Source: JAGQIB01 sp041393395
Lineage (GTDB): Bacteria; ARS69
Length of the DNA stretch: 64,000 nucleotides
Direction of reading: 5' to 3'
Assembly (NCBI GenBank): GCA_041393395.1
Contig: JAWKKG010000005.1
Span: 607,753-671,752 of the forward strand
The notes under the pieces are model-generated. The model was not told the DNA's origin. It made no database searches and was given only the letters and a program-made list of their open reading frames with translations. The position numbers and the translations under genes are program-made. The stretch's first letter is position 1, and every line of letters begins with the position of its first letter. This document shows positions 39,201 to 45,780 of this stretch, piece by piece.

Positions 39201-40430
39201 TACGTCCTGTTCACGTCGGGCTCGACCGGCGCGCCGCGCGGCGTCGAGGTGACGCACGCGAACCTCGCGGCCTCGACGGCGCGCCGCGCCGTCTACCCGG
39301 ATGCTCCCGAGCGCTGGTTATTGCTGCGATCACGTTCGACAGCTCCGTCGCCGGCGTCTTCGACACGCTCGGTCGCGGCGGAACGCTGGTGCTGCCGCCC
39401 GCCGGTCCGCCCGACGCCGCGGTGCTCACCGATCTCGTTCGACGCGAGCGCGTCACGCACGTGCTCGCGATCCCCTCGCTCTGGGCGGCGCTGCTCGAGC
39501 ACGACGCCGCGGCACTCGCAAACGTGCGCCTCGCGATCGTCGCGGGCGAGGCGTGCCCGTCCACCCTCGTGCGCGCGCACGCGGCCGCGCTCCCGAGCTG
39601 CCGGCTCGTCAACGAGTACGGTCCCACCGAGGCCACGGTGTGGGCGTCCTACGCGGACTGCGACCCGGATCCCGCGGGCGCGGTGCCGATCGGGCGGCCG
39701 GTACCCGGCGCGACGCTGCGGCTCGTGGACGCGCACGGGCGACCGACGCCGCGCGGACTGCCGGGCGAGATCGAGATCGGCGGTCGCGGCGTGGCCCGCG
39801 GCTACCTCGGCCAGCCGGAGCGGACGGCCGAGCGATTCCCGGTGGTCGACGGCGAGCGAAGATACCGGACCGGCGATCTCGCGCGCTGGCGAGAGGACGG
39901 TCAGCTCGAGTTCCTCGGTCGCACGGACCACCAGGTCAAGATCCGCGGCCAGCGCATCGAGCTCGCAGAAATCGAGCGTGTGCTCGGATCGTATCCGGGC
40001 GTGCAGGAGGCCGCGGTGGTGCTCGCGTCCGGCGACGTTTCCATCGAGTCGCTGGCCCGGGCGCTGGACCGTCTGCCGCCGGCGCGGGCGGAAGAGCTTC
40101 TCGCGGGACTGTCGACGCGGCCCGTCGACGTCCCGCCGGACCTCGCCGAGGCCGAACCCCGGGATCGCGACTCGCGCGTCTTCCGCGTTCGGCGGGAGGG
40201 CATCGAGATCGACGTCCGGCTGCGGACCGATCGGATCCGTCCGCCGCGCGAGGCGCAGCGCGACTGGCTCGTGTCCCGCGCCGCGGAGGAGCTCGGCGAC
40301 GAGCTCGAGCACCTGCACGAGATCGCCGGCGAGTTCGTGCCCGGGGCGTCGCTCGGCGACGGCTACCGCGACCGCTCCTTCGACGACCTCTCCGAGCAGG
40401 AGATCATGGAGGACTGGCAGGTCCCGTTGA
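33243..40430 (+). CDS. Nonribosomal peptide synthetase C-A(Asn)[PP-loop]-PCP-C-A, frameshifted near the end
   Basis: Start TTG 33243 with GGGGAG seven bases upstream. Domains by residue: condensation (HHLVTDGW at 150); adenylation 1 (LYTSGSTGRPKG at 608, NEYGPTE at 748, YRSGDLG at 835, KIRGARVEPGEIE at 860); an inserted domain (about 900-1240); adenylation tail (TPNGKVDR at 1278); carrier protein (LGGDSILAIQ at 1335); condensation 2 (HHLVSDGW at 1533); adenylation 2 (LFTSGSTGAPRG at 1988). The pocket residues of adenylation 1 read DLTKIGEVGK, the asparagine code of tyrocidine-type synthetases. The insert has two CXXC knuckles, a PP-loop LSGGKDST (967), a CQGC pair (1039) and STNCLINEAG, like the N-acetyl-sugar amidotransferase/ATP-pyrophosphatase families. 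Homology stops at about residue 2027, where the frame shifts; the remaining bases to the stop at 40430 read as nonsense. Confidence 0.9.
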   Translation: MSTSYSRPAARPASRDVFERSNLTMSQFLIWTGQALRPDVPLYNMVMTFEIDSELDVEAFRRAVAALVADSDALRTVFGERRGAPWRRVLGDLDPALEIVDLREETDPERAWSTWLEARSRRILSLDTRLFDTCLVRLGPARWRWYLNQHHLVTDGWSCGVVWARLAENYRRATDGTLEERTRPPLWERHFENERAFRGSPSWADTADHWEDWATRPVPSHAFFGRRPDGRSCRTERVSRSLESRRVERLAEVIREPGVRALTSDLARFHVFATVLAAWLHRATGESDVAFLVPSHNRPGADDKGTPGLFIEIFPLGVAVQPGDTFATLFDRVVVETRNLLRHSRPGTSQAAHGRPYAALLNFITADFPQDEALPARPEWVHPGHGDPAHAIRIQVEDFDGDAIPTVSFDMNEQVFPPRMRAIVPEDLLSLLDAFLQDREQRLADIPLRATETTSAEATAPAGPTVVSTVLAQARAVPHAVAVAEGDRSLSFADLDARSRRLAMRLREHGAGPGERVAIQLPRSPELLISILAVLRAGAAYVPLDPRHPATRRSTVLEDSGARLLITRDAAASYSPSVRILDPDNGSGDGSDEAIELPEMDPRAAAYVLYTSGSTGRPKGVEISHSALGHYVHWAATQYTNGRPATFALYSSIAFDLTVTSVFVPWIGGGTVRIYREDPDTVSDLSVLRVWEEDAVDVLKLTPAHLALVLESGHAPQRIRRLILGGEDLPTDLARRAQRTLGPEAAIWNEYGPTEATVGCMIHRFDPESDLDASVPIGRAIAGAEIRLLDDHGALTDGERGEIAIGGAGLANGYAGRPDLTAERFFADPETGRRWYRSGDLGRRLPNGILAYEGRVDDQLKIRGARVEPGEIEAVLLGHPEIRAVAVRGIAATDVEREPESFCTKCGLSSRHPDAQLDAEGICALCHAFQAQEEKARAYFGSRGDLERILSTARARRRGEHDVLMLLSGGKDSTYAMFQLAEMGLDILAFSLDNGFISDGAKANMRRATEALGVELVWGRPDGIDDILRDSLERFSNVCQGCFKTIYTLSTRLAKDRGIPFVVTGLSRGQIYETRIADMFHNRIFEPERIDEYVIEARKAYHRVDDAVAKKLDVRIFHDDAIFDDVKFVDFYRYCDASLEEMLEFLDRKAPWIRPDDTGRSTNCLINEAGIWVHRRERGFHNYALPYSWDVRLGHKKRDDALAELDDRIDPVEVREKLETLGYDERARLEERRSARLAAYYVADRSLSWAELRDWLADRVPDFMVPHWFTRLPELPLTPNGKVDRTALPAPDRPRAGVQTGYDPPRGETEEALARILRDVMGRERVGRDDDFLELGGDSILAIQIAARARAAGLTLDPVDPFRHRSVAALARKLEAKTESASDAPRASSIAIGSDPAPPETFPLTPIQEGMLFHTVERAGEGIYHEQYACELTDLDADIYRAAWRDVVARHEMLRASFRWEDMGSPVQTVASHVEPEWHTPDWTTLDAPAREAALREFLDADRTRGFDPTRGPLTRFLLARVSERSFRFVWSYHHLVSDGWSRPRVLADVQRAYRARVAGETPEFPAVSRYADFVTWMAGRDVAAAASFWREKFALADPARAIPLPRPEGPAASGADPNGRLDLELGTPESSDLRDAARRYGVTLSTLATGAWALTLARCTGRDDVTFGTTMSCRPTDIPDVENSVGAYLNTVPLRVVVGEESAAAWLGALQEQIGETRRFEWSALRDVARWTGQAPTDLFDSILVFENFLLEEPNRAEDPFGTSDVRYFARSNYPLAIVVEPAERVRVYVVWDRSRFAEADVRRIASRFRATLRHLARSGRDSVAAVDTLPEEEHEELTRLGRADLSLPAHSPLWLDAFDEARARAPQTAAIVDGNTRWTYEDLGKRAAAVAAGLRAQGVQRGDRVGIAIARSAPALAAILGVQNAGATWVPLDPEWPASRREEVEREAGLRVVLTSEIVDSWGDAPSATPTDARTPPLTGEDGAYVLFTSGSTGAPRGVEVTHANLAASTARRAVYPDAPERWLLLRSRSTAPSPASSTRSVAAERWCCRPPVRPTPRCSPISFDASASRTCSRSPRSGRRCSSTTPRHSQTCASRSSRARRARPPSCARTRPRSRAAGSSTSTVPPRPRCGRPTRTATRIPRARCRSGGRYPARRCGSWTRTGDRRRADCRARSRSAVAAWPAATSASRSGRPSDSRWSTASEDTGPAISRAGERTVSSSSSVARTTRSRSAASASSSQKSSVCSDRIRACRRPRWCSRPATFPSSRWPGRWTVCRRRGRKSFSRDCRRGPSTSRRTSPRPNPGIATRASSAFGGRASRSTSGCGPIGSVRRARRSATGSCPAPRRSSATSSSTCTRSPASSCPGRRSATATATAPSTTSPSRRSWRTGRSR
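39318..39329 (+). other. Apparent one-base frameshift in NRPS adenylation domain 2
   Basis: Up to CTG at 39324-39326 the upstream frame gives PDAPERWLLL. From ATC at 39329 the frame offset by two gives ITFDSSVAGVFDTL, the next conserved block of an adenylation domain. Two bases are left over, so one base appears to be missing. No homopolymer run or slippery site is present; a rare TTA codon is. Confidence 0.85.
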
Positions 40431-40966
40431 TGAAGGCGATGGCGGGACACGTCGCGGGCCGGGAGAGCGACGTGCTGGAGATCGGTTTCGGGCGCGGCGT
40501 CTCCGCCGAGTGGATCCAGCGCGCCGGTGTGCGGTCCCACACGATCGTGGAGGCGAACCCCGCGTGCGTGCGACGTTTCTTCGATCCGTGGCGCGCCGCG
40601 CACCGGGAGCGGGACATCCGCCTCGTGGAAGGTCGCTGGCAAGACGTCGTGGATCGCCTCGACCGTTACGACGCCGTGTTCTTCCACGCGGTGCCGCTGG
40701 ACGAGCGCGAGCTGCGCGAGCACATGATCGAGAGCGTGACGTTCGCGGAGCACTTCTTCCCCGTCGCGGCCGAGCTGCTGCGACCGGGAGGAACGTTCAC
40801 GTACCTCACGACGGAGATCGACTCGCTCGGGCGCGAACACCAGCGATCGCTCCTCCGCTGGTTCCACTCCGTGACGCTCACGGTGCAGCCGATCGAGGTG
40901 CCGGCCGACACCGGAGACGCGTGGTGGGCGCGGACGATGGTGGTCCTGAAAGCGGTGAAGGCATGA
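39326..40966 (+). CDS. NRPS continuation in shifted frame: adenylation 2 core plus GAMT-like methyltransferase
   Basis: This is the second part of the same synthetase, readable only in the shifted frame; its start is the frameshift point, not an initiation codon. It opens with ITFDSSVAGVF and continues through VNEYGPTEATVW, YRTGDLARW and KIRGQRIELAEIE, so adenylation 2 is intact up to core A8. It then runs into a SAM-dependent methyltransferase (IMEDWQVPLMKAMAG, motif I VLEIGFGRG, LVEGRWQDVVDRLDRYD, FFHAVPLDERE, LLRPGGTFTYLT). The layout resembles guanidinoacetate N-methyltransferase, but the substrate-binding Asp of its YDTYP motif is replaced (FHAVPL). The pocket residues read approximately DSAAIAEVWK, which I cannot assign. 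The adenylation tail is missing here and is found at the start of the next gene, which overlaps the stop by four bases. Confidence 0.85.
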   Translation, partial: AITFDSSVAGVFDTLGRGGTLVLPPAGPPDAAVLTDLVRRERVTHVLAIPSLWAALLEHDAAALANVRLAIVAGEACPSTLVRAHAAALPSCRLVNEYGPTEATVWASYADCDPDPAGAVPIGRPVPGATLRLVDAHGRPTPRGLPGEIEIGGRGVARGYLGQPERTAERFPVVDGERRYRTGDLARWREDGQLEFLGRTDHQVKIRGQRIELAEIERVLGSYPGVQEAAVVLASGDVSIESLARALDRLPPARAEELLAGLSTRPVDVPPDLAEAEPRDRDSRVFRVRREGIEIDVRLRTDRIRPPREAQRDWLVSRAAEELGDELEHLHEIAGEFVPGASLGDGYRDRSFDDLSEQEIMEDWQVPLMKAMAGHVAGRESDVLEIGFGRGVSAEWIQRAGVRSHTIVEANPACVRRFFDPWRAAHRERDIRLVEGRWQDVVDRLDRYDAVFFHAVPLDERELREHMIESVTFAEHFFPVAAELLRPGGTFTYLTTEIDSLGREHQRSLLRWFHSVTLTVQPIEVPADTGDAWWARTMVVLKAVKA

Positions 40967-42378
40967 GCGCGACGTGGCGCGATCGGGTGGAGCGACTGGA
41001 TCCGCGCGCGCGGGCCGAGCTGGCCGCGCGGCTCGCGGCGGAGCTCGCCCCCGGAGAGTCGCTCGGTGATCCGCAGCTCGTCGCCCACGTCGTGTTCCGG
41101 CGCGAGGGAAACGTCGCGCCGCAGGAGCTCGACGCCTGGATCCGCGAGCGACTCCCGGCGACGTTCGTCCCGGCCCGCTTCGTGGAACACGACGCGCTGC
41201 CGCGCACGGCGCACGGCAAGGTCGATCGAGTCGCGCTGGCGCGGACTCCGCTCGGCGGGGACAGCTCGGCCGCGACGACCCCGGCGCCGGCTCGCTCGGA
41301 CGCGCGCTTCGAGAAGCTCACCAATCTCTTCGAGGAGATCCTGGGCGTGCGCCCCGGCCCGGACGACGACTTCTTCGCCCTGGGCGGCCACTCGCTCGCC
41401 GCGCTCCGGCTCGCGAGCCGGATCCAGCGCGAGCTCGGCGTGCCGCTGTCCGTGGCCACGGTGTTCCAGCGTCCGACCGTGCGCGCCATGGCCGACGCGC
41501 TCGGGCAGCCCGATCCCGTCGGGAGTCCGGATCCCACGCTCGTGGCGATCCAGCCGTCCGGGTCGCAGCGACCGATCTTCTGCGCGCACTGCGTGAAGGG
41601 TCGCGTCCATCACTACTTCGAGCTCGCCAGGAAGCTCGGCGCCGATCAACCGGTGTGGGCGCTGCAACCGGAGTTCCCGGACGGGCGAGTCCCGGTGGCG
41701 TCCACGCTGGAGGAGATCGCGGCGCGCTACGTGCGCGCGATCCGGAGCGTGCAAACGCAGGGACCGTATCGGATCGCGGGGTACTCGTTCGGCGGCATGG
41801 TGGCGTTCGAGATGGCGCACCAGCTCCGGCGCGCGGGCGAGTCGATCGAGCTGCTCGCGATGTTCGATACGGTGCTTCCCGGACACGAGACCGGCGCGGC
41901 CCGCACGGCCCGTCACCGGGATCGGCTCTCCTCGCTGTCGACCGGCGGGCAGATCGCGTACGTCGCGCGAAGCGCATTCGGCAACGTGCGCACGCTCGCC
42001 CGACGCCTGGGCCGACTGCCCGCGCAGTGGCGACGTCGGTGGCCCGTGGCGTGGTATCGCCGGCTCGGTGCGCCACTCCCGATCGAGCTGCAGGACGCGT
42101 TCCTCGAGGAAGGACACAACCGCGCGATGTACCGCTACCGCGCGACGCGCTTCCCGGGGCGGCTCGTGCTGTTCCGGCAGGGAGAGTCCGACTGGCTCAA
42201 GTCGGAGTTTCCGGAGCTCGGCTGGCGCGGTTTCGCGGCGGAGATCGTGGTGGAAGACGTCGCGGGCCGACACGGCGAGATCCTCGCCGAGCCGGGCGCG
42301 TCGTTCATCGCGGAGCGGATCCGATCGCACCTCGCGGACCGCGGAGATTCTGCGGACGGGGCAGGCCCCGCGCGCTAG
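40963..42378 (+). CDS. NRPS terminal protein: adenylation tail, carrier protein, thioesterase
   Basis: A 471-residue protein starting at ATG 40963 inside the stop of the synthetase (ATGA). Residues 1-95 are the C-terminal subdomain of an adenylation domain: ELDAWIRERLPATFVPARF and then the A10 lysine motif RTAHGKVDR. It has no N-terminal adenylation core of its own and must complete adenylation 2 of the preceding protein. A carrier protein follows with LGGHSLAAL (about 143, phosphopantetheine Ser). A type I thioesterase ends the line: CAHCVKGRVHHYFELA, nucleophile GYSFGGM (about 272), MFDTVLP, and the catalytic His in GRHGEIL (about 437). The thioesterase should release the finished peptide. 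Its stop codon overlaps the stop of the converging carrier-protein gene. Confidence 0.92.
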   Translation: MSATWRDRVERLDPRARAELAARLAAELAPGESLGDPQLVAHVVFRREGNVAPQELDAWIRERLPATFVPARFVEHDALPRTAHGKVDRVALARTPLGGDSSAATTPAPARSDARFEKLTNLFEEILGVRPGPDDDFFALGGHSLAALRLASRIQRELGVPLSVATVFQRPTVRAMADALGQPDPVGSPDPTLVAIQPSGSQRPIFCAHCVKGRVHHYFELARKLGADQPVWALQPEFPDGRVPVASTLEEIAARYVRAIRSVQTQGPYRIAGYSFGGMVAFEMAHQLRRAGESIELLAMFDTVLPGHETGAARTARHRDRLSSLSTGGQIAYVARSAFGNVRTLARRLGRLPAQWRRRWPVAWYRRLGAPLPIELQDAFLEEGHNRAMYRYRATRFPGRLVLFRQGESDWLKSEFPELGWRGFAAEIVVEDVAGRHGEILAEPGASFIAERIRSHLADRGDSADGAGPAR

Positions 42379-42614
42379 CCGCGGTTGCGGTCGACGTAAG
42401 CGGCGATCGTGTCGAGCGACTGGAAGCTCTCGATCGTCACGTCTTCGGGAGAAACCTGGAAGTGGAAGGTCTCCTCGAGGAACGCCACGAGACGCATCAC
42501 GCCGATCGAGTCGATAAGGTCACTGGCGAGCAGATCTTCGGCGTCGGACGGGGTCCGGCGTCCCCCGAGCAGTTCACGGGACACGTATTCACGCAGGATG
42601 TCTACGGTACTCAA
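42375..42614 (-). CDS. Free-standing acyl/peptidyl carrier protein
   Basis: A discrete carrier protein of about 79 residues. The phosphopantetheine site is SDLIDSIGVMRLVAFLEETF (Ser in LIDSIG), and the last helix is SLDTIAAYVDRN. The family resembles the PltL/PigG/AnaD carriers that hold prolyl groups. TTG 42614 is preferred because it gives the usual carrier length and has GGAG eleven bases upstream; the frame is open to an ATG at 42782, with a GTG at 42710, either of which would add a non-homologous leader. It is the only carrier available to the free-standing adenylation enzyme encoded at 48.6 kb. It is convergent with the NRPS and divergent from the cyclodeaminase gene. Confidence 0.82.
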   Translation of the reverse strand: MSTVDILREYVSRELLGGRRTPSDAEDLLASDLIDSIGVMRLVAFLEETFHFQVSPEDVTIESFQSLDTIAAYVDRNRG

Positions 42615-42753
42615 GTCGATGGGTGCTCCGGAATCCGGGTCGGGGGCACTGCTTCCATCATAGCAGGCCCGGAAGGACGCGCGACGTGAGGATGTCTCAC
42701 GAAAGTCCACGACTTGCGAACATTGCTCGGAGCGAAAAGGGGTGCCTCTCGAC

Positions 42754-42783
42754 TTGCGATTCGGACCACGAATCAGGCACAAT
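42754..42783 (+). promoter_or_regulatory. Possible promoter of the starter-unit operon
   Basis: TTGCGA, an 18-base spacer and CACAAT (each four of six to consensus), 85 bases before the cyclodeaminase start, in the divergent gap that also serves the carrier-protein gene. Weak evidence. Confidence 0.3.
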
Positions 42784-42867
42784 CGAGGGGCCCCATTCGC
42801 CGCCTTCGTCCGGGCGCCGCGGATTCACGACCTGACGATCCACTGTTTTCCGAGATCCGGCCTCCTC

Positions 42868-43962
42868 ATGCTGACTTCGCACATCCTGTCGGCCGCGGAT
42901 ATCACGGCCATCGTGGCGGACGTGGGGCTCGACGCCCTCATGGACGACACGATCGCGACGCTCGCCGACACCCTGACCCACTACGATCCGCGCCATCACA
43001 TGACCCCGCCGCGGGATGGTTTCTCGTACCGCCATCCCACGACCGGACTGCTGGAGTGGATGCCCACGCTCGAGCACGGCCGTTCGATCAGCGTGAAGAC
43101 GGTGGGATACCATCCGGAGAACCCGCGCGAGCAGGACCTGCCCACGATCCTCTCGACCATCGTGACGTTCGACACGAACACCGGGCACCTCCTCGGCATC
43201 GCCGACGCGACGTTTCTGACCGCGCTCCGCACCGGAGCCGCCTCCGCCGTGGCCACGCGTCTTCTCGCGTCGCCGCGCTCGCGACGCCTCGGACTGCTCG
43301 GCGTCGGCGCGCAGGCGGTGACGCAGCTGCATGCGATCAGTCGCGTACTGCCGCTGGAAGAGGTCCTGATCTACGACACGGACAGCGACGCGCTGGAGTC
43401 GTTCGCGCGGCGCATCGCCCCCGTGGGACTCGACCGACTTCCGTTGCGGGTCGCGGATCCGCAGGAGATGGTGAGCACCGTGGACGTGCTGTGCGCGGCG
43501 ACCTCCGTGGAGGTCGGCGGCGGTCCGGTGTTCCGCGACACCGAGGTGCGCCCGTGGCTCCACATCAACGGAGTCGGTTCCGACTTCCCGGGGAAGACCG
43601 AGCTGCCGCACTCGCTGCTCGAGCGGGCCTTCGTGGTTCCGGACTTCCTGGAGCAGGCGGTGCGCGAGGGCGAGTGCCAGCAGCTCCGTCCGGACGAGAT
43701 CGGACCGGACCTCGTCACGCTGCTGCGGGACCCGAAGCGCTTCGCGGCCGCCCGAGAGCAGATCAGCGTGTTCGACTCCACCGGCTGGGCGCTCGAGGAT
43801 CACCTCGCGTTCCAGATCCTGCGTGGCCATGCGGAACGTCTCGGTCTCGGCCAGAGCGTCCGCATCGAGCGCATCACGGAGGATCCGCGCGACCCCTACG
43901 GCGCCGAGTCCGCCCGACACGTCGTGCCGATCCGCCCACGCAACCGACGGACCGCCTCATGA
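42868..43962 (+). CDS. Ornithine cyclodeaminase/mu-crystallin family enzyme
   Basis: A 364-residue NAD(P)-binding enzyme. Members convert ornithine to proline, lysine to pipecolate, reduce cyclic imines or, as SbnB, make diaminopropionate precursors. Visible marks: substrate-side GFSYRHP and SISVKTVGYHPEN, the ALRTGAASAVATRLLA helix, the dinucleotide loop LGLLGVGAQAVTQLHA, and HINGVGSDFPGKTELP. ATG 42868 is chosen as the first codon of homologous sequence, although its ribosome site is poor; the frame is open upstream. Its last four bases overlap the next gene. Beside a prolyl-type adenylation enzyme and a dehydrogenase, a role in supplying proline or a ring homologue is the simplest reading (inference). 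Confidence 0.87.
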   Translation: MLTSHILSAADITAIVADVGLDALMDDTIATLADTLTHYDPRHHMTPPRDGFSYRHPTTGLLEWMPTLEHGRSISVKTVGYHPENPREQDLPTILSTIVTFDTNTGHLLGIADATFLTALRTGAASAVATRLLASPRSRRLGLLGVGAQAVTQLHAISRVLPLEEVLIYDTDSDALESFARRIAPVGLDRLPLRVADPQEMVSTVDVLCAATSVEVGGGPVFRDTEVRPWLHINGVGSDFPGKTELPHSLLERAFVVPDFLEQAVREGECQQLRPDEIGPDLVTLLRDPKRFAAAREQISVFDSTGWALEDHLAFQILRGHAERLGLGQSVRIERITEDPRDPYGAESARHVVPIRPRNRRTAS

Positions 43963-45116
43963 GGCAGATCCGCCGGGCGGTGTTCGCCGCCGTGCTCGCG
44001 ACGTCCTTCGTCGCGTCCGGACCCGTGTCGGCCCACGACGTGGGCGAGAGCTATCTGTTCCTGGAGCTGGAGGCCGATCAGATCCGCGCCCGGGTCGAGG
44101 CGCGGCTCGAGGACCTGGACGCGGCGGTGCCGATCGACGCGAACCACGACGGCAAGGTGACGGACGCTGAGCTGGAGACGGCGCTCGCGTCCGTGCAGGA
44201 CTACGTGGCCTCCCGCCTCTCCCTCACCGCCGACGGCGCTCCCGTGGACCTCCGGGTCACGGGCCACGACCTGCTCGTGATCGATCTCGGGCGATACGTC
44301 CAGATCTCCTTCGCGGGAAGTCCCGGAGTGGAGCGCGAGATCTCGATCGACTACTCGCTGCTGTTCGACGAGCTGCCGGATCAGCGCGGCATGCTCGTGA
44401 TCGACTACGACCATCGCACCGGGGAGCGGAACGAGACCGAGGCCGTGTCGCTCGTCTTCACGCCGGACCACCGGTCGCACACGCTCGAACTCGGGCGCGG
44501 GGCCGGCTGGGCCGGATTCGTGCTGTTCGTGAAGGAAGGCGTGTGGCACATCTGGATCGGACTGGACCACATCCTGTTCCTGCTCGCGCTGATCCTGCCG
44601 GCCGTGCTGCGCCGGGTAGACGGCCGGTGGGAGGCCGTCACGGACTTCCGCGCCGGTCTGATGAACGTGGTGAAGATCGTGACGATCTTCACGGTGGCGC
44701 ACTCGGTCACACTCAGTCTCGCGGCGCTCGATCTGGTCCGGCTCGATTCGCGCGTCGTCGAGTCCGTGATCGCGGCCTCGGTGGTCGTCGCGGCGGTGAA
44801 CAGCGCCTTCGTGGGGAGGAAGATCTGGCCGGTCATCTTTGCGTTCGGGCTGTTCCACGGTTTCGGCTTCGCGAGCGTGCTGGGTCACCTCACGTTCGAT
44901 CGCCGCGCGATCCTGCCGGCGCTGCTCGGATTCAACGTGGGCGTGGAGCTCGGTCAGATCACGATCGTCGCCGCGATCTTCCCGATCCTGTGGCTCGCCC
45001 GTCAGTGGCGACGTTACCCGGCGCTCGTCCTCCGTTTCGGCTCCGGTATCATCGCCACGCTCGCTCTCGTGTGGTTCGTGGAGCGGGCCTTCGGGGTCAC
45101 CCTTCTCGGATTCTGA
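43959..45116 (+). CDS. HupE/UreJ-like membrane protein with EF-hand
   Basis: A 385-residue membrane protein starting at ATG 43959 within the preceding stop. A signal peptide (MRQIRRAVFAAVLATSFVASGPVSA) precedes a soluble domain with a canonical EF-hand loop DANHDGKVTDAE (about residue 65). The C-terminal half holds the HupE/UreJ_2 membrane domain: VWHIWIGLDHILFLLAL, KIVTIFTVAHSVTLSLAAL, FGLFHGFGFASVL and FNVGVELGQI, with the family's His and Asp residues in helices. Such proteins are thought to move nickel or other metals, yet no urease or hydrogenase gene is nearby. Its place inside a peptide-biosynthesis operon is unexplained. Confidence 0.82.
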   Translation: MRQIRRAVFAAVLATSFVASGPVSAHDVGESYLFLELEADQIRARVEARLEDLDAAVPIDANHDGKVTDAELETALASVQDYVASRLSLTADGAPVDLRVTGHDLLVIDLGRYVQISFAGSPGVEREISIDYSLLFDELPDQRGMLVIDYDHRTGERNETEAVSLVFTPDHRSHTLELGRGAGWAGFVLFVKEGVWHIWIGLDHILFLLALILPAVLRRVDGRWEAVTDFRAGLMNVVKIVTIFTVAHSVTLSLAALDLVRLDSRVVESVIAASVVVAAVNSAFVGRKIWPVIFAFGLFHGFGFASVLGHLTFDRRAILPALLGFNVGVELGQITIVAAIFPILWLARQWRRYPALVLRFGSGIIATLALVWFVERAFGVTLLGF

Positions 45117-45117
45117 C

Positions 45118-45780
45118 GTGACGAGTCGTCGCCTGCCGGTTCTCGCCTCGGGAGTCGTTCTCCTCCTCGCGGGGATCGCGCTGCTCGCCTACGCGCGATC
45201 CGGCAACGAAAGCCTCGCGCCCCGACCGCTCCGCTTCGCACTCGGCGCAGGCGGCGACCTGCGCGCGGGCACGTTTCGCGCGAGCCGATCCGCGCGGTAC
45301 GAGCTGGAGATCGAGATCGACTGGATCGGAACGCCGGCCGAGGAGCTGCGGGCGTTCCGGCGCGTGGACCTCGCGAATCCGATCGCGCTCGACTGGACGG
45401 TCACCGATCGGGCGACGTCCGAAGTCGTCGGCGCCGGCGACTCCGGCGAGTTCCTGTACGTGACCGACTGGGTGGGGCGGTTCCAGCGCCTCGCCGATCG
45501 CCTCCTCGCCCGCGACGTTCCGGCTCCGTACTCCGCGGCGGGACGCGGGATCGGCGCGTTTCGCGCCGTCGCCGGGCACACGTACCGCGTGGCGGTCGAC
45601 CTCTCCCCGATCGCCCCCGCGTACGTGACCGGCGATCCGCAGCTCTCGGTCCGGCTGGATCGGGGCGTGCGGCGGGCACTGCTCCGGCGCACGGACTCTC
45701 TCGCCTCCATCGGCGGCGCGTGTCTCCTGATCGGAGTCGTCGTGTTCGCGCTCGGCCTCCGCCCGAGACGGGCCCGGTGA
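45118..45780 (+). CDS. Bitopic membrane protein, unknown
   Basis: A 220-residue protein beginning at GTG 45118, one base after the previous stop. One helix near the N-terminus (LPVLASGVVLLLAGIALLAYA) and one at the C-terminus (IGGACLLIGVVVFALGL) flank an extracytoplasmic domain of about 150 residues, rich in strands (YELEIEIDWIGTPAEE, YRVAVDLSPIAPAYV). I do not recognise a family. The overlapping gene order ties it to the HupE-like gene and to the large membrane protein gene that follows. Confidence 0.75.
   Translation: MTSRRLPVLASGVVLLLAGIALLAYARSGNESLAPRPLRFALGAGGDLRAGTFRASRSARYELEIEIDWIGTPAEELRAFRRVDLANPIALDWTVTDRATSEVVGAGDSGEFLYVTDWVGRFQRLADRLLARDVPAPYSAAGRGIGAFRAVAGHTYRVAVDLSPIAPAYVTGDPQLSVRLDRGVRRALLRRTDSLASIGGACLLIGVVVFALGLRPRRAR

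Noticed and set aside
39326..40250. Substrate assignment for adenylation domain 2
   Set aside because: The pocket residues read about DSAAIAEVWK, which match no code I can recall with confidence, and the frameshift lies just before the first of them.
43959..45116. Nickel transport for urease or hydrogenase by the HupE/UreJ-like protein
   Set aside because: No urease or hydrogenase gene occurs in the window, and the gene is coupled to NRPS starter-unit genes.
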